NCBI RefSeq assembly: GCF_000816845.1
Contig: NZ_CP006877.1
Location: forward strand, 3,543,001-3,607,000
Source: Rhizobium gallicum bv. gallicum R602sp
GTDB taxonomy: Bacteria > Pseudomonadota > Alphaproteobacteria > Rhizobiales > Rhizobiaceae
Direction: 5' to 3'
DNA length: 64,000 nt
Shown here: positions 18,635 to 26,672 of the stretch, one piece after another
Numbering within the stretch: position 1 is the stretch's first letter
How the letters are laid out: the number at the start of each line of letters is the position of its first letter
The notes under the pieces: generated by a model
Database searches by the model: none
The model's input: only the letters and a program-made list of their open reading frames with translations
Told to the model about the DNA's origin: nothing
Position numbers and translations under genes: made by a program

Positions 18635-19114
18635 ATGTTCAAGCACATCATGATCGCAGCAACGGCGGCGGCAGCAGTCTTTGCAAGCCCGGCAGGCGCT
18701 GCGAACTATATCAGCCTCGGCCGTCTGGTCTGCGGATCGGAAGGCGGTCAGGGGCTGATTATCACTTCGCAGAAGAATCTGATCTGCACCTACACGCCTG
18801 CCGGAGGCGGCCCGAAAGCCGTCTACGCCGGCAGGATCGAGAAATTTGGCCTGGATATCGGCGAGACCGGCAAAAGCGTTATGATCTGGCAGGTTCTTGC
18901 CAAGACCGGCACAAACATTCCGGAATTTGCACTTGCCGGTGAATACTACGGGATCGGCGCCGATGCCAGCCTTGGCGCGGGTGCCGGTGCTAAGGTGATC
19001 GCCGGTGGCACCAACAAGGCTTTCATGCTGCAGCCGCTGAATGTGCAGGCCCAGGAGGGCCTCAATCTCGCGATCGGCGTGGAGAAAATGACGCTGGCGC
19101 CCGCTGCTATCTGA
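18635..19114 (+). CDS. Exported DUF992-family protein
   Basis: This 159-residue protein has a clear signal peptide (about residues 1-22, AGAANY). The mature part contains LVCGSEGGQGLII, CTYTP and YAGRIEKFGLDIG, characteristic of DUF992, a periplasmic family of unknown function found in rhizobia and relatives. Two cysteines (in LVCGS and ICTYT) may form a disulfide. An AAAGGAG site precedes the ATG. An EcfG-type promoter upstream suggests induction by general stress. A terminator follows. Confidence 0.85.
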   Translation: MFKHIMIAATAAAAVFASPAGAANYISLGRLVCGSEGGQGLIITSQKNLICTYTPAGGGPKAVYAGRIEKFGLDIGETGKSVMIWQVLAKTGTNIPEFALAGEYYGIGADASLGAGAGAKVIAGGTNKAFMLQPLNVQAQEGLNLAIGVEKMTLAPAAI

Positions 19115-19133
19115 CATAGGTCGGCGGAGATGG

Positions 19134-19161
19134 AAAAAGGCTCGCTTCGGCGGGCCTTTTT
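19134..19161. terminator. Bidirectional terminator between DUF992 gene and pntB
   Basis: AAAAAGGCTCG (19134-19144) pairs with CGGGCCTTTTT (19151-19161) around CTTCGG, with one G-T pair. A runs before and T runs after the stem let it end transcripts from both sides. Confidence 0.85.
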
Positions 19162-19213
19162 CTTCGCCTGGCGTCGCTTGCAATAAAAGCCCGGCTCGGA
19201 GCCGTGCCTTGGC

Positions 19214-20608
19214 TCAGTGGCCGATTGCTTTGTTGATCTCCTCTGTGACCTTCTTTGCATCACCGAGCAGCATCATCGTGCCATCCTTGTAGAACAGCGT
19301 ATTGTCGATGCCGGCATAGCCGGAGCCGAGCGAACGCTTGACAAAGAGGCAGGTCTTGGCCCTGTCGACATCGAGGATCGGCATGCCGTAGATCGGCGAG
19401 GTCTTGTCATCGCGCGCGGCTGGATTGGTGACGTCGTTGGCCCCGATGACATAAGCGACATCGGCTTGGCCGAAGTCGGAGTTGACGTCTTCGAGTTCGA
19501 AGACCTCGTCATAAGGCACGTTCGCTTCGGCCAGCAGCACGTTCATGTGGCCGGGCATGCGGCCGGCGACCGGATGAATTGCGTATTTGACCTCGACGCC
19601 GGCCTTCTTGAGATTGTCGGCCATCTCGCGAAGCGCGTGCTGCGCCTGGGCAACCGCCATGCCGTAGCCCGGCACGATAATGACCTTGGAAGCGTTTGCC
19701 ATCAGATAGGCGGCATCCTCTGCCGAGCCGAGCTTGACGGTCTTGTCGGAATTGTCCGCAGCCCCTGCGGAGGTCTCGCCACCGAAGCCGCCGAGAATGA
19801 CGGATATGAACGAGCGGTTCATGCCCTTGCACATGATGTAGGACAGGATCGCACCCGAAGAGCCGACCAGCGCGCCGGTGATGATCAGAGCGAGATTGCC
19901 GAGCGTGAAACCGATACCGGCTGCCGCCCATCCCGAATAGGAGTTCAGCATGGAGACGACGACCGGCATGTCGGCGCCCCCGATCGGCACGATCAGCAGC
20001 ACGCCGAGCGCCAGCGAAAGCGCCACGACCGCCCAGAAATCGAAATGGCTTTCGGTTGCCGCCAGCCCGATGATGAAGAAGACGATCAGCACCAAAAGCG
20101 CGATGTTGATGATATGCCGGAAGGGAAGCAGGATCGGCTTGCCGGACATGCGCCCGTCAAGCTTGAGAAAAGCGATGATCGAGCCGGTAAAGGTAAGCGC
20201 CCCGATTGCCGCGCCGATCGCCATCTCGATACGCGCCTCGCCATGGATCGAGCCGATATCGCCGATGCCGAAGGAGGCCGGTGTATAAAGCGCAGACGCA
20301 GCAACCAGCACGGCGGCAAGGCCGACCAACGAGTGGAAGCCCGCCACCAGCTGCGGCATCGAGGTCATCGGGATGACGCGGGCGATATAGGCCCCCGCCC
20401 CGCCGCCGATCGCCAGTGCGAGCACGATCAGCACGAAGCCGGCAAAAGAAGGCGTTGCCAGCACCAGCGTCGTGAGGATCGCCATCCCCATGCCGATCAT
20501 GCCGTAGAGATTGCCCTTGCGGCTGGTGGCCGGATGGGAGAGGCCGCGCAGTGCCAGGATGAAAAGCACGCCGCAGACGAGATAGAGGAAAGCTGCGATA
20601 TTGGTCAT
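19214..20608 (-). CDS. pntB: Proton-translocating NAD(P) transhydrogenase beta subunit
   Basis: PntB (464 residues) holds most membrane helices of the transhydrogenase (domain II) and the C-terminal NADP(H)-binding domain III. The enzyme uses the proton-motive force to make NADPH from NADH. The start at 20608 (MTNIAAFLYLVCGVLF) gives the normal family length; upstream in-frame sequence is non-coding. The domain III segments VPGYGMAVAQAQHA and GANDVTNPAAR are intact. It is last in the minus-strand group pntAA-pntAB-pntB. Confidence 0.95.
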   Translation of the reverse strand: MTNIAAFLYLVCGVLFILALRGLSHPATSRKGNLYGMIGMGMAILTTLVLATPSFAGFVLIVLALAIGGGAGAYIARVIPMTSMPQLVAGFHSLVGLAAVLVAASALYTPASFGIGDIGSIHGEARIEMAIGAAIGALTFTGSIIAFLKLDGRMSGKPILLPFRHIINIALLVLIVFFIIGLAATESHFDFWAVVALSLALGVLLIVPIGGADMPVVVSMLNSYSGWAAAGIGFTLGNLALIITGALVGSSGAILSYIMCKGMNRSFISVILGGFGGETSAGAADNSDKTVKLGSAEDAAYLMANASKVIIVPGYGMAVAQAQHALREMADNLKKAGVEVKYAIHPVAGRMPGHMNVLLAEANVPYDEVFELEDVNSDFGQADVAYVIGANDVTNPAARDDKTSPIYGMPILDVDRAKTCLFVKRSLGSGYAGIDNTLFYKDGTMMLLGDAKKVTEEINKAIGH

Positions 20609-20618
20609 TCGTCCGGCC

Positions 20619-21017
20619 TCACTTGTCCTTCTTGCGGTACATCGCCAGCATGCGCTGCGTGACGAGGAAACCGCCGAAGATGTTGACCGAGACGAGAACG
20701 AGCGCGACGAAGCCGAAACCGGTCGCAAGCCCGCTTGCCGAAATGCCGACTGCAAGCAGCGCGCCGACGACGATGACTGAAGAGATGGCGTTGGTGACGG
20801 CCATCAGCGGCGTATGCAGCGCCGGCGTCACCGACCAGACGACGTAATAACCGACGAAGATCGCCAGCACGAAGATCGCGAACTGGAAAACGAAGGGATC
20901 GATCGCCCCACCCGTTGCCGCACTTGCCGCATCCGGTGCCTGCGCGGCCGCCGCCACGACTGCGTTGACCGCCTGGTCAAGCTGCTGCAGCGCCTTTTCC
21001 ATTGCTTCACTGGCCAT
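20619..21017 (-). CDS. pntAB: Transhydrogenase alpha-2 subunit (membrane part of alpha)
   Basis: This 132-residue protein carries the few membrane helices that in E. coli are fused to the end of PntA. After a soluble N-terminal segment (about 1-45) there are three helices, [35 protein letters not shown] and [19 protein letters not shown]. The split of alpha into two polypeptides is usual in alphaproteobacteria. Its start overlaps the end of pntAA by 11 bases. Confidence 0.93.
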   Translation of the reverse strand: MASEAMEKALQQLDQAVNAVVAAAAQAPDAASAATGGAIDPFVFQFAIFVLAIFVGYYVVWSVTPALHTPLMAVTNAISSVIVVGALLAVGISASGLATGFGFVALVLVSVNIFGGFLVTQRMLAMYRKKDK

Positions 21018-22164
21018 CAGCTATCCCCTTCTTCGTCCCGCCGAATGCCGGATGCACGACATCGCCTGCATAGGTCAGCATGGTCGCTTTGATGAGTTCG
21101 TCGTCGAGGTTGAGGACGACGCTCTTCGTCTCCTTGTTGAGCATCGTCTCGAGGAAGGTGACGAGGTTCTTGGCATAGAGCGCCGAAGCGCTGGCGGCGA
21201 CCCGGCCCGGCAGGTTGGTGAAACCGATCACCTTGACGTCTTCGACATCGACGACCTCGTCGGCAACCACGCCCTCGATATTGCCGCCACGCTCGACCGC
21301 AAGATCGACGGCAACGGCGCCGGGCTTCATCGAAGCCAGCATCTGGCGCGATACGAGCTTCGGCGCAGGGCGTCCGGGGATCAGTGCCGTGGTGATGACG
21401 ATGTCCTGCTTGGCGATATGCTCGGCAACGAGGGCTGCCTGCTTCGCCTGGTATTCCTTGGACATTTCCTTGGCGTAGCCGCCCGCCGTCTCCGCTGCCT
21501 TGAACTCCTCGTCTTCAACGGCGATGAACTTGGCGCCGAGCGAGGCGACCTGTTCCTTGGCAGCGGGGCGAACGTCGGTGGCCGAGACCGCAGCGCCGAG
21601 GCGGCGCGCCGTCGCAATCGCCTGGAGGCCTGCCACGCCTGCACCCATCACGAAGACCTTGGCGGCCGGAACGGTGCCGGCGGCCGTCATCATCATCGGC
21701 AGGGCGCGATCATAGACGGACGCCGCTTCAATGACAGCCTGATAGCCGGCGAGATTTGCCTGTGAGGAAAGAACATCCATGGACTGGGCGCGCGTAATGC
21801 GCGGCATCAGTTCCATCGCGAAGGCTGAAAGCCCTGCCTTCGCCATCGCGGCAATCGCCTCATCGTTTCCGTAGGGATCCATGATCGCGATGACGACCGC
21901 GCCGCTCTTGTAGCCGGCAATCTCCGCCTCCGTCGGGCGGCGCACTTTGAGCACCACATCCGCGCCTGCCGCATCGCCAACCGAGCCGATCCGCGCCCCT
22001 GCAGCCTCAAATTCGCTGTCCGGTATGCGCGACAAAACCCCAGCACCTGCCTCGACCATGATGTCGAAGCCGAGGTTCCTCATCTTCTTCACGGTTTCGG
22101 CAGACGCCGCAACGCGTGTCTCGGAACCGATCGATTCTTTTGTAATGAAAACGATACTGCCCAA
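21007..22164 (-). CDS. pntA: Transhydrogenase alpha-1 subunit (NAD(H)-binding)
   Basis: This is the soluble NAD(H)-binding domain I of the transhydrogenase, related to alanine dehydrogenase. The N terminus [20 protein letters not shown] and the Rossmann segment [18 protein letters not shown] are typical. A TTG at 22164 is preferred as start: it is preceded by GGAGGAGGGG at about the right distance and places the conserved N terminus at residue 2, giving 385 residues. An ATG-initiated form from 22188 would add eight unconserved residues and put the Shine-Dalgarno sequence inside the gene. Confidence 0.93.
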   Translation of the reverse strand: MGSIVFITKESIGSETRVAASAETVKKMRNLGFDIMVEAGAGVLSRIPDSEFEAAGARIGSVGDAAGADVVLKVRRPTEAEIAGYKSGAVVIAIMDPYGNDEAIAAMAKAGLSAFAMELMPRITRAQSMDVLSSQANLAGYQAVIEAASVYDRALPMMMTAAGTVPAAKVFVMGAGVAGLQAIATARRLGAAVSATDVRPAAKEQVASLGAKFIAVEDEEFKAAETAGGYAKEMSKEYQAKQAALVAEHIAKQDIVITTALIPGRPAPKLVSRQMLASMKPGAVAVDLAVERGGNIEGVVADEVVDVEDVKVIGFTNLPGRVAASASALYAKNLVTFLETMLNKETKSVVLNLDDELIKATMLTYAGDVVHPAFGGTKKGIADGQ

Positions 22165-22261
22165 CTGCCCCTCCTCCGGGTCAGCCAAACCACCGCGGGC
22201 TCACCGCTCAGGCCAAGCACCTATTCAAAAATTGGAAATGCCGTTCCTCGCCAGCTGCAGG

Positions 22262-22486
22262 TCAGCGCAGCAAGACGATGCCGGCAACGAAGATGATGAG
22301 AAAAACCAGCAGGCCGCCGAGAAAGCCGCTGCTGGTGAAAAAACCGGCCGTCATGCCAAGCAGCAGGGCGATGAGGAAAATCGTGCCGTATTTCGCAGCC
22401 GAAATGAACAGACTGTAGGTTTGTTCATGTTCTTTGTAGTCCATCGGCGCGCCGACTTCGACGGATCCGTTGTGTTCTTCGGCCAT
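22262..22486 (-). CDS. aa3-type cytochrome c oxidase subunit IV-like small membrane protein
   Basis: The 74-residue protein has a polar N terminus (MAEEHNGSVEVG) with the family motif MDYKEHEQTYSLF. Two hydrophobic helices follow (about 36-50 and 55-73). This matches the small bacterial aa3 oxidase subunit IV family. The ATG at 22486 has GGGAG upstream. It lies about 100 bases before pntAA on the same strand, so this respiratory subunit is probably expressed with the transhydrogenase. No other oxidase genes are in the window. Confidence 0.8.
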   Translation of the reverse strand: MAEEHNGSVEVGAPMDYKEHEQTYSLFISAAKYGTIFLIALLLGMTAGFFTSSGFLGGLLVFLIIFVAGIVLLR

Positions 22487-22604
22487 GAAATTTCGTCTCC
22501 CTGAATGCCATAATCCCATTCAGGGCTTACACAAAGCCTGGGAAAAGCGCAATGCATGAGAATGCCGCAGCCGGTACGCTTTGCGGCATTTCAGGAGCGC
22601 GGCC

Positions 22605-23354
22605 TCAGAGCGGCAGATCGGTGCCGAACTGGCCCTCCGGCACGAAGCGAGCGGTCGGGATGATGGTGAGCGATGGCAGCCTGCTGTCGGGGCCGCGGGA
22701 AAACATCATGCGCTGTTCGCTGGCGCTGGAAATAAAGAAGGGATAGCGCGTCAGAAGCTTTCGGCCAACCTCGATCACATTCGTCGCCATCAGCGTCATG
22801 TCGATTCCGTAATTCTTCGCAAGCCGGCCGGGCACGATGGTATCTGCATAAAAGACCCGCTTGTAGAAAGCGGCATGCGGGGGCCGGCAAAACTGAAGAA
22901 CGCGGTCAGCACGGAAATGCGCCGCCGCAACGATGCTTGGCCTCAGCGTCAGGTAGGGAATCCACGACAGGTCGGCGGTCAGTTCCGGATCGGCCGCAAA
23001 GCGCGCCGGATCGATCAAGGTCAGCCCTGCATCCAGAAGCGAATCCATCGCCTCAGGAAAGGCGCCGGCGGACTGGCTGACGCGATGGTCCGGCGTTACA
23101 TAGTGAAGTCGGACCGTGCTGACCAGTTCGCCGTAATAGTAAAGACCGAAGACATAAGCATGGCTGTCGAAATCGGTTTCGTCCAACAGCCCTTTTGGTG
23201 CAAGCGCCAGCACATCATGGGCCTTGTAGGCCTTCCATCGCAACCGTTCGACATCCTCCATGTCCTCGCTGCTTTCGATGCGGCGATATTCGACATGGTC
23301 CAGAATTTCGAGAAGCTTTCTTGAAAAGTCACTTGTATTCAAGGGGATTGACGC
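22605..23354 (-). CDS. FeeM-like N-acyl amino acid synthase / GNAT-fold acyltransferase
   Basis: This is a 249-residue protein of the GNAT-like acyltransferase group that includes FeeM N-acyl amino acid synthases and is related in fold to acyl-homoserine-lactone synthases. Recognisable parts are VERLRWKAYKAHD near the N terminus, SHAYVFGLYYYGELVSTVRLHYV in the core, and the C-terminal HAAFYKRVFYADTIVPGR with DMTLMAT. The family joins an acyl chain to an amino acid or amine. The substrate here is unknown. The ATG at 23354 is preferred; ATG at 23390 would add 12 residues. No acyl carrier protein gene is adjacent. Confidence 0.65.
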   Translation of the reverse strand, partial: ASIPLNTSDFSRKLLEILDHVEYRRIESSEDMEDVERLRWKAYKAHDVLALAPKGLLDETDFDSHAYVFGLYYYGELVSTVRLHYVTPDHRVSQSAGAFPEAMDSLLDAGLTLIDPARFAADPELTADLSWIPYLTLRPSIVAAAHFRADRVLQFCRPPHAAFYKRVFYADTIVPGRLAKNYGIDMTLMATNVIEVGRKLLTRYPFFISSASEQRMMFSRGPDSRLPSLTIIPTARFVPEGQFGTDLPL

Positions 23355-23487
23355 CATTGATGTTCCCGCCGTTAACGGGCCATTAATCATATCTGGCCGC
23401 GCAAAGAGCAAGAAATATCAAAAGTTTCTGACGTATTTGAATTATTAAGGTTAACGGGGCTCTTGTTGCGATGGCGGCAACGAGGGC

Positions 23488-25791
23488 TCAGGCGACCTTG
23501 CTGCGGCGGCGCTGGGTGACACGACGGCTGAGTGCTTGCGAAAGGATGCCGATCTCCTTTGAGGGGACCGGCGGAGAAAAGACATAGCCCTGCACGAGAT
23601 CCGCGCTGCGATGTTTGTTGAGCAATGCCAGTTGCTCAACAGTTTCCACACCCTCGATGACGATCTTGAGCCCGAGCTCGCGGGCGAGATTTACAGTACC
23701 GCACAAAAGCTTCAGACGGCGCGTGTCTTCCGCGATATTGCGAACGAAGGAGCGATCGATCTTGACGATATCGAGCGGCAACGTGTCGAGATAGCTGAGG
23801 CTGGAGAAGCCCGTGCCGAAGTCGTCGATCGCTATGGTGATGCCGTGGGAGCGCAATTCGGCGAGGATGGCGCGCACCGCCGCAGGCTCGTCGATGAGAC
23901 AACTTTCTGTAATTTCCAGATGCAGCCGCGACGCCTTGAGGCCGGATGTTGAAAGTGCTTCCGAAACGACGGCGAGGATATCGTTGTCACGCAGGTCGCG
24001 TGCCGAGAGATTGACCGATATCGCGATGTGGTCGGGCCAGGTCATGCATTCGCTGCAGGCCTTGAAAAGAATGAACCGCGTGATGTCCGATATGATGCCC
24101 ATCTCTTCGGCGAGGCGGATGAAAACGTCCGGCGGAATGGCGCCTTTTTCCGGGTGGACCCAGCGCGCCAGCGCCTCGGCGCATTCGATGCGTGTCCCAT
24201 CGGCTTTGAACATCGGTTGAAACGCGACGCTGAGCGCGCCCGCAGCCACCGCTTCGCGCAAGTCCGCTTTCAGCTTCTGCTGCTCGATGTAGCGGCCATC
24301 CATTTCGTGTTCGAAGCCGGTGATGCCGCCGCGCAGTCGTGATTTGCTTTCAAAGAGGGCGAGGTCCGCTTTGATGCTCCACTCCTCCATTGCAAATGCA
24401 TTGCTTTCGAGGGTCGCGTAGCCGGCGCTGAGCGACACCAAGAACGTGACCTCGTCCACTTCATAATTGCCCTGAATGTCGGCATGCATCCGGCGGATTT
24501 CGGCGTCGAGCGCTTCGTTGTTCTTGGCATGCGGGAAGAATATGACGAACTGGTCGCCCATGAGGCGACCGACGATGGCATTGCCTGCTTCGTCCTTGAT
24601 CCGCGCCGCGATCGCGCAGAGCAGGTGATCGCCGGTGATGTGGCCGCGCATGTCGTTAACGTGCTTGAACTCGTCGATGTCGAGGACCATGAAACCAAGC
24701 GGCCCACGCCTTTTCGGGTGGCGCTCGATATATTCCTTTACGAGATGACCGAAATATTCTCGGTTCGGCAGGCCGGTCAGAGCATCGAAGCGGACCATAT
24801 GCAGGATCTTCTGCTCCGCCTTCACGCGGCTCGACACATCCTCGAAGATCAGAACGGCGCCGCCGTCGGCACGACGCTTCGCGGAAAATTCCAGCGATAG
24901 GCTTTCAGGAAAATGGATCAGGGTTCGCGATAGGCCTTCCTCGGCAACCTGTGTCAGCTGCCGCAGGATCAATTCCGGTTGCGAGGCATCCATGAAGCTG
25001 TAGCGCGCGCCGTAACGCAGGACGGCACCGAGGTCGCGATCCTTTAACCGGTCCGGATCGCCGATCTTTAGAAGCTCGCAGGCCTTCCGGTTGATCACCT
25101 GGATACGGTTCGACTGATCGACCATCACGAGACCGTGGGGCATATTGTTGAGCGCGGTATCGAAACGATCGGCAATCAGAGAGATCTGCCTGTGAGCAAT
25201 GACATTCTCATAAAGGAACTCGCGCACGCCGTTCGCCATCGCGCGCGTCGTCAGCCAGAAGGGAATAAGGAAGATAGAGAGAATGCCGCGATAGAAATCC
25301 AGCGCCATCAGGCTGCAGACGATCATCGGCAGGCAGCAGGAGAAAGTCTGCAGGTCAACTGCCAGCCGCGAGCCGTAGTTGCGGCCGACGACGGAAACCA
25401 TGGTCGCCATGGTGACGGAAATGCAGGCAAGCTCTGCGAAGGAATCATGCACGACGAAGATGGCATAGCCGCTGCCGATGCCGAGGATGGCTGTAGTGCA
25501 GGCTGCACCGGCAACGAGAACACGCTCCCATCGCTCGATGCCGGCGCGCGACAGTTTCTCTTTTTCCACACGATCGAACCGCCGGAAGGTGAGCATGCGG
25601 ACGCAAAAGACCAGGAGGGCGGCAGCCGACAGCAGCACATAGATGGAAGACTGTGTTTTGGCTGCAACCGCCAGGAAAGTTGCCACATGCACGATGACGC
25701 CGGCGAGCAGCGTCATGCGGTTCCCAGAAAGAGAACTCACAAACGACAGATACACGTCGATCGGAACCCTGTTCGGGTTATGTGGTTTCAT
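23488..25791 (-). CDS. Membrane PAS-GGDEF-EAL protein, degenerate GGDEF
   Basis: This 767-residue protein has an N-terminal membrane region of several helices (about 25-185), a PAS domain (about 204-320), a GGDEF domain (about 330-490) and an EAL domain (about 505-755). The GGDEF signature reads MGDQF (411-415), so diguanylate cyclase activity is doubtful. The EAL domain keeps EALARW (539-544), NLSARD, LEITES, IDDFGTGFSSL, KIDRSF and EGVET, the metal and catalytic residues of c-di-GMP phosphodiesterases. It probably breaks down c-di-GMP, perhaps with the GGDEF domain as a GTP sensor. The ATG at 25791 follows AGGGAAAG. Confidence 0.88.
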   Translation of the reverse strand: MKPHNPNRVPIDVYLSFVSSLSGNRMTLLAGVIVHVATFLAVAAKTQSSIYVLLSAAALLVFCVRMLTFRRFDRVEKEKLSRAGIERWERVLVAGAACTTAILGIGSGYAIFVVHDSFAELACISVTMATMVSVVGRNYGSRLAVDLQTFSCCLPMIVCSLMALDFYRGILSIFLIPFWLTTRAMANGVREFLYENVIAHRQISLIADRFDTALNNMPHGLVMVDQSNRIQVINRKACELLKIGDPDRLKDRDLGAVLRYGARYSFMDASQPELILRQLTQVAEEGLSRTLIHFPESLSLEFSAKRRADGGAVLIFEDVSSRVKAEQKILHMVRFDALTGLPNREYFGHLVKEYIERHPKRRGPLGFMVLDIDEFKHVNDMRGHITGDHLLCAIAARIKDEAGNAIVGRLMGDQFVIFFPHAKNNEALDAEIRRMHADIQGNYEVDEVTFLVSLSAGYATLESNAFAMEEWSIKADLALFESKSRLRGGITGFEHEMDGRYIEQQKLKADLREAVAAGALSVAFQPMFKADGTRIECAEALARWVHPEKGAIPPDVFIRLAEEMGIISDITRFILFKACSECMTWPDHIAISVNLSARDLRDNDILAVVSEALSTSGLKASRLHLEITESCLIDEPAAVRAILAELRSHGITIAIDDFGTGFSSLSYLDTLPLDIVKIDRSFVRNIAEDTRRLKLLCGTVNLARELGLKIVIEGVETVEQLALLNKHRSADLVQGYVFSPPVPSKEIGILSQALSRRVTQRRRSKVA

Positions 25792-26111
25792 CCATACTTT
25801 CCCTGTGCGCGGGGATGATACGGGGAACCTTTTAAAAATTGATTGCCTTGACCCTATCCATTTGGTTGTTTTTTCTAAAACCCAAGAGGGAATTTCAAGA
25901 TTAACGGCGAATTTCACAGCTATGAAGTGAAGTTCATGGAAAAATGATCCGCGCTTAAGTTGCCGGTTGTACAGCCAGCATCTAAACCGCCGCACGCAAA
26001 GTCTACGACTAAAATCCTATACGGCCGTTTATTCTTTCAATTTCGGAAACCGTAGTTTACACAAATTTCAAAAGTGAGAACTTGCCGCAAAGGCAGAGTA
26101 AGGGGAAAGGC
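25792..26111. other. Divergent intergenic region between EAL gene and TRAP genes
   Basis: This 320-base region is more AT-rich than its surroundings and contains no gene. It should hold the promoters of both divergent units. No operator or riboswitch could be assigned with confidence. Confidence 0.5.
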
Positions 26112-26651
26112 ATGCCGGCGTTTCTAAGCGTCAGCCGGCTGATCGACAGCATCAGCCAATTCATAGGGAAAATCGCGGATTACATGGTGCTTTTGTGCTG
26201 CTTCATCAGCGCCGGCAATGCAATCGTCCGCTATCTCTTCAATTACAGCTCGAATGGTTGGCTGGAGATACAATGGTATCTCTTCGCCTACGTCGTCGTG
26301 CTCGGGGCGGCTCATACGCTTCGCAACAATGAGCACGTGCGCGTCGACCTAATCTACGGATCGGTTTCCGACAAGGCCAGAATCTGGATCGATATCATCG
26401 GTTTGATCGTTTTCCTGATCCCGGCCTGCGCCTTCCTGGCTTTCCTGTGCTGGCCCTATTTCGTGATCGCCTTCCAGCAGGGCGAGATCTCCGCCAATGC
26501 CGGAGGGCTCATCCGCTGGCCGGTCAAGCTTATACTTTTTGCAGGTTTCGCACTCCTGGTGCTGCAGGGCATTTCGGAACTCATCAAGAGGATCGCCGCG
26601 GTGCGCGGCTACATCCAGCTCGAAACGAAATACGAAAAGCCTCTGCAATAA
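26112..26651 (+). CDS. TRAP transporter small permease (DctQ type)
   Basis: This 179-residue protein has four predicted membrane helices with the DctQ pattern (SNGWLEIQWYLFAYVVVLGAAHTLRNNEHVRVD in the middle, split by a short loop). It is the small membrane subunit of a sodium-dependent TRAP importer. The ATG at 26112 follows AAGGGGAAAGG; an upstream TTG at 26082 is unlikely. The large permease follows 21 bases later. Confidence 0.9.
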   Translation: MPAFLSVSRLIDSISQFIGKIADYMVLLCCFISAGNAIVRYLFNYSSNGWLEIQWYLFAYVVVLGAAHTLRNNEHVRVDLIYGSVSDKARIWIDIIGLIVFLIPACAFLAFLCWPYFVIAFQQGEISANAGGLIRWPVKLILFAGFALLVLQGISELIKRIAAVRGYIQLETKYEKPLQ

Positions 26652-26672
26652 AGCTCTCCGGGAGGAACGGAC

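Noticed and set aside
19217..20662. Long plus-strand open frame opposite pntB
   Set aside because: Antisense of pntB; composition is Arg/Asp/His-rich as expected for a reverse-complement frame.
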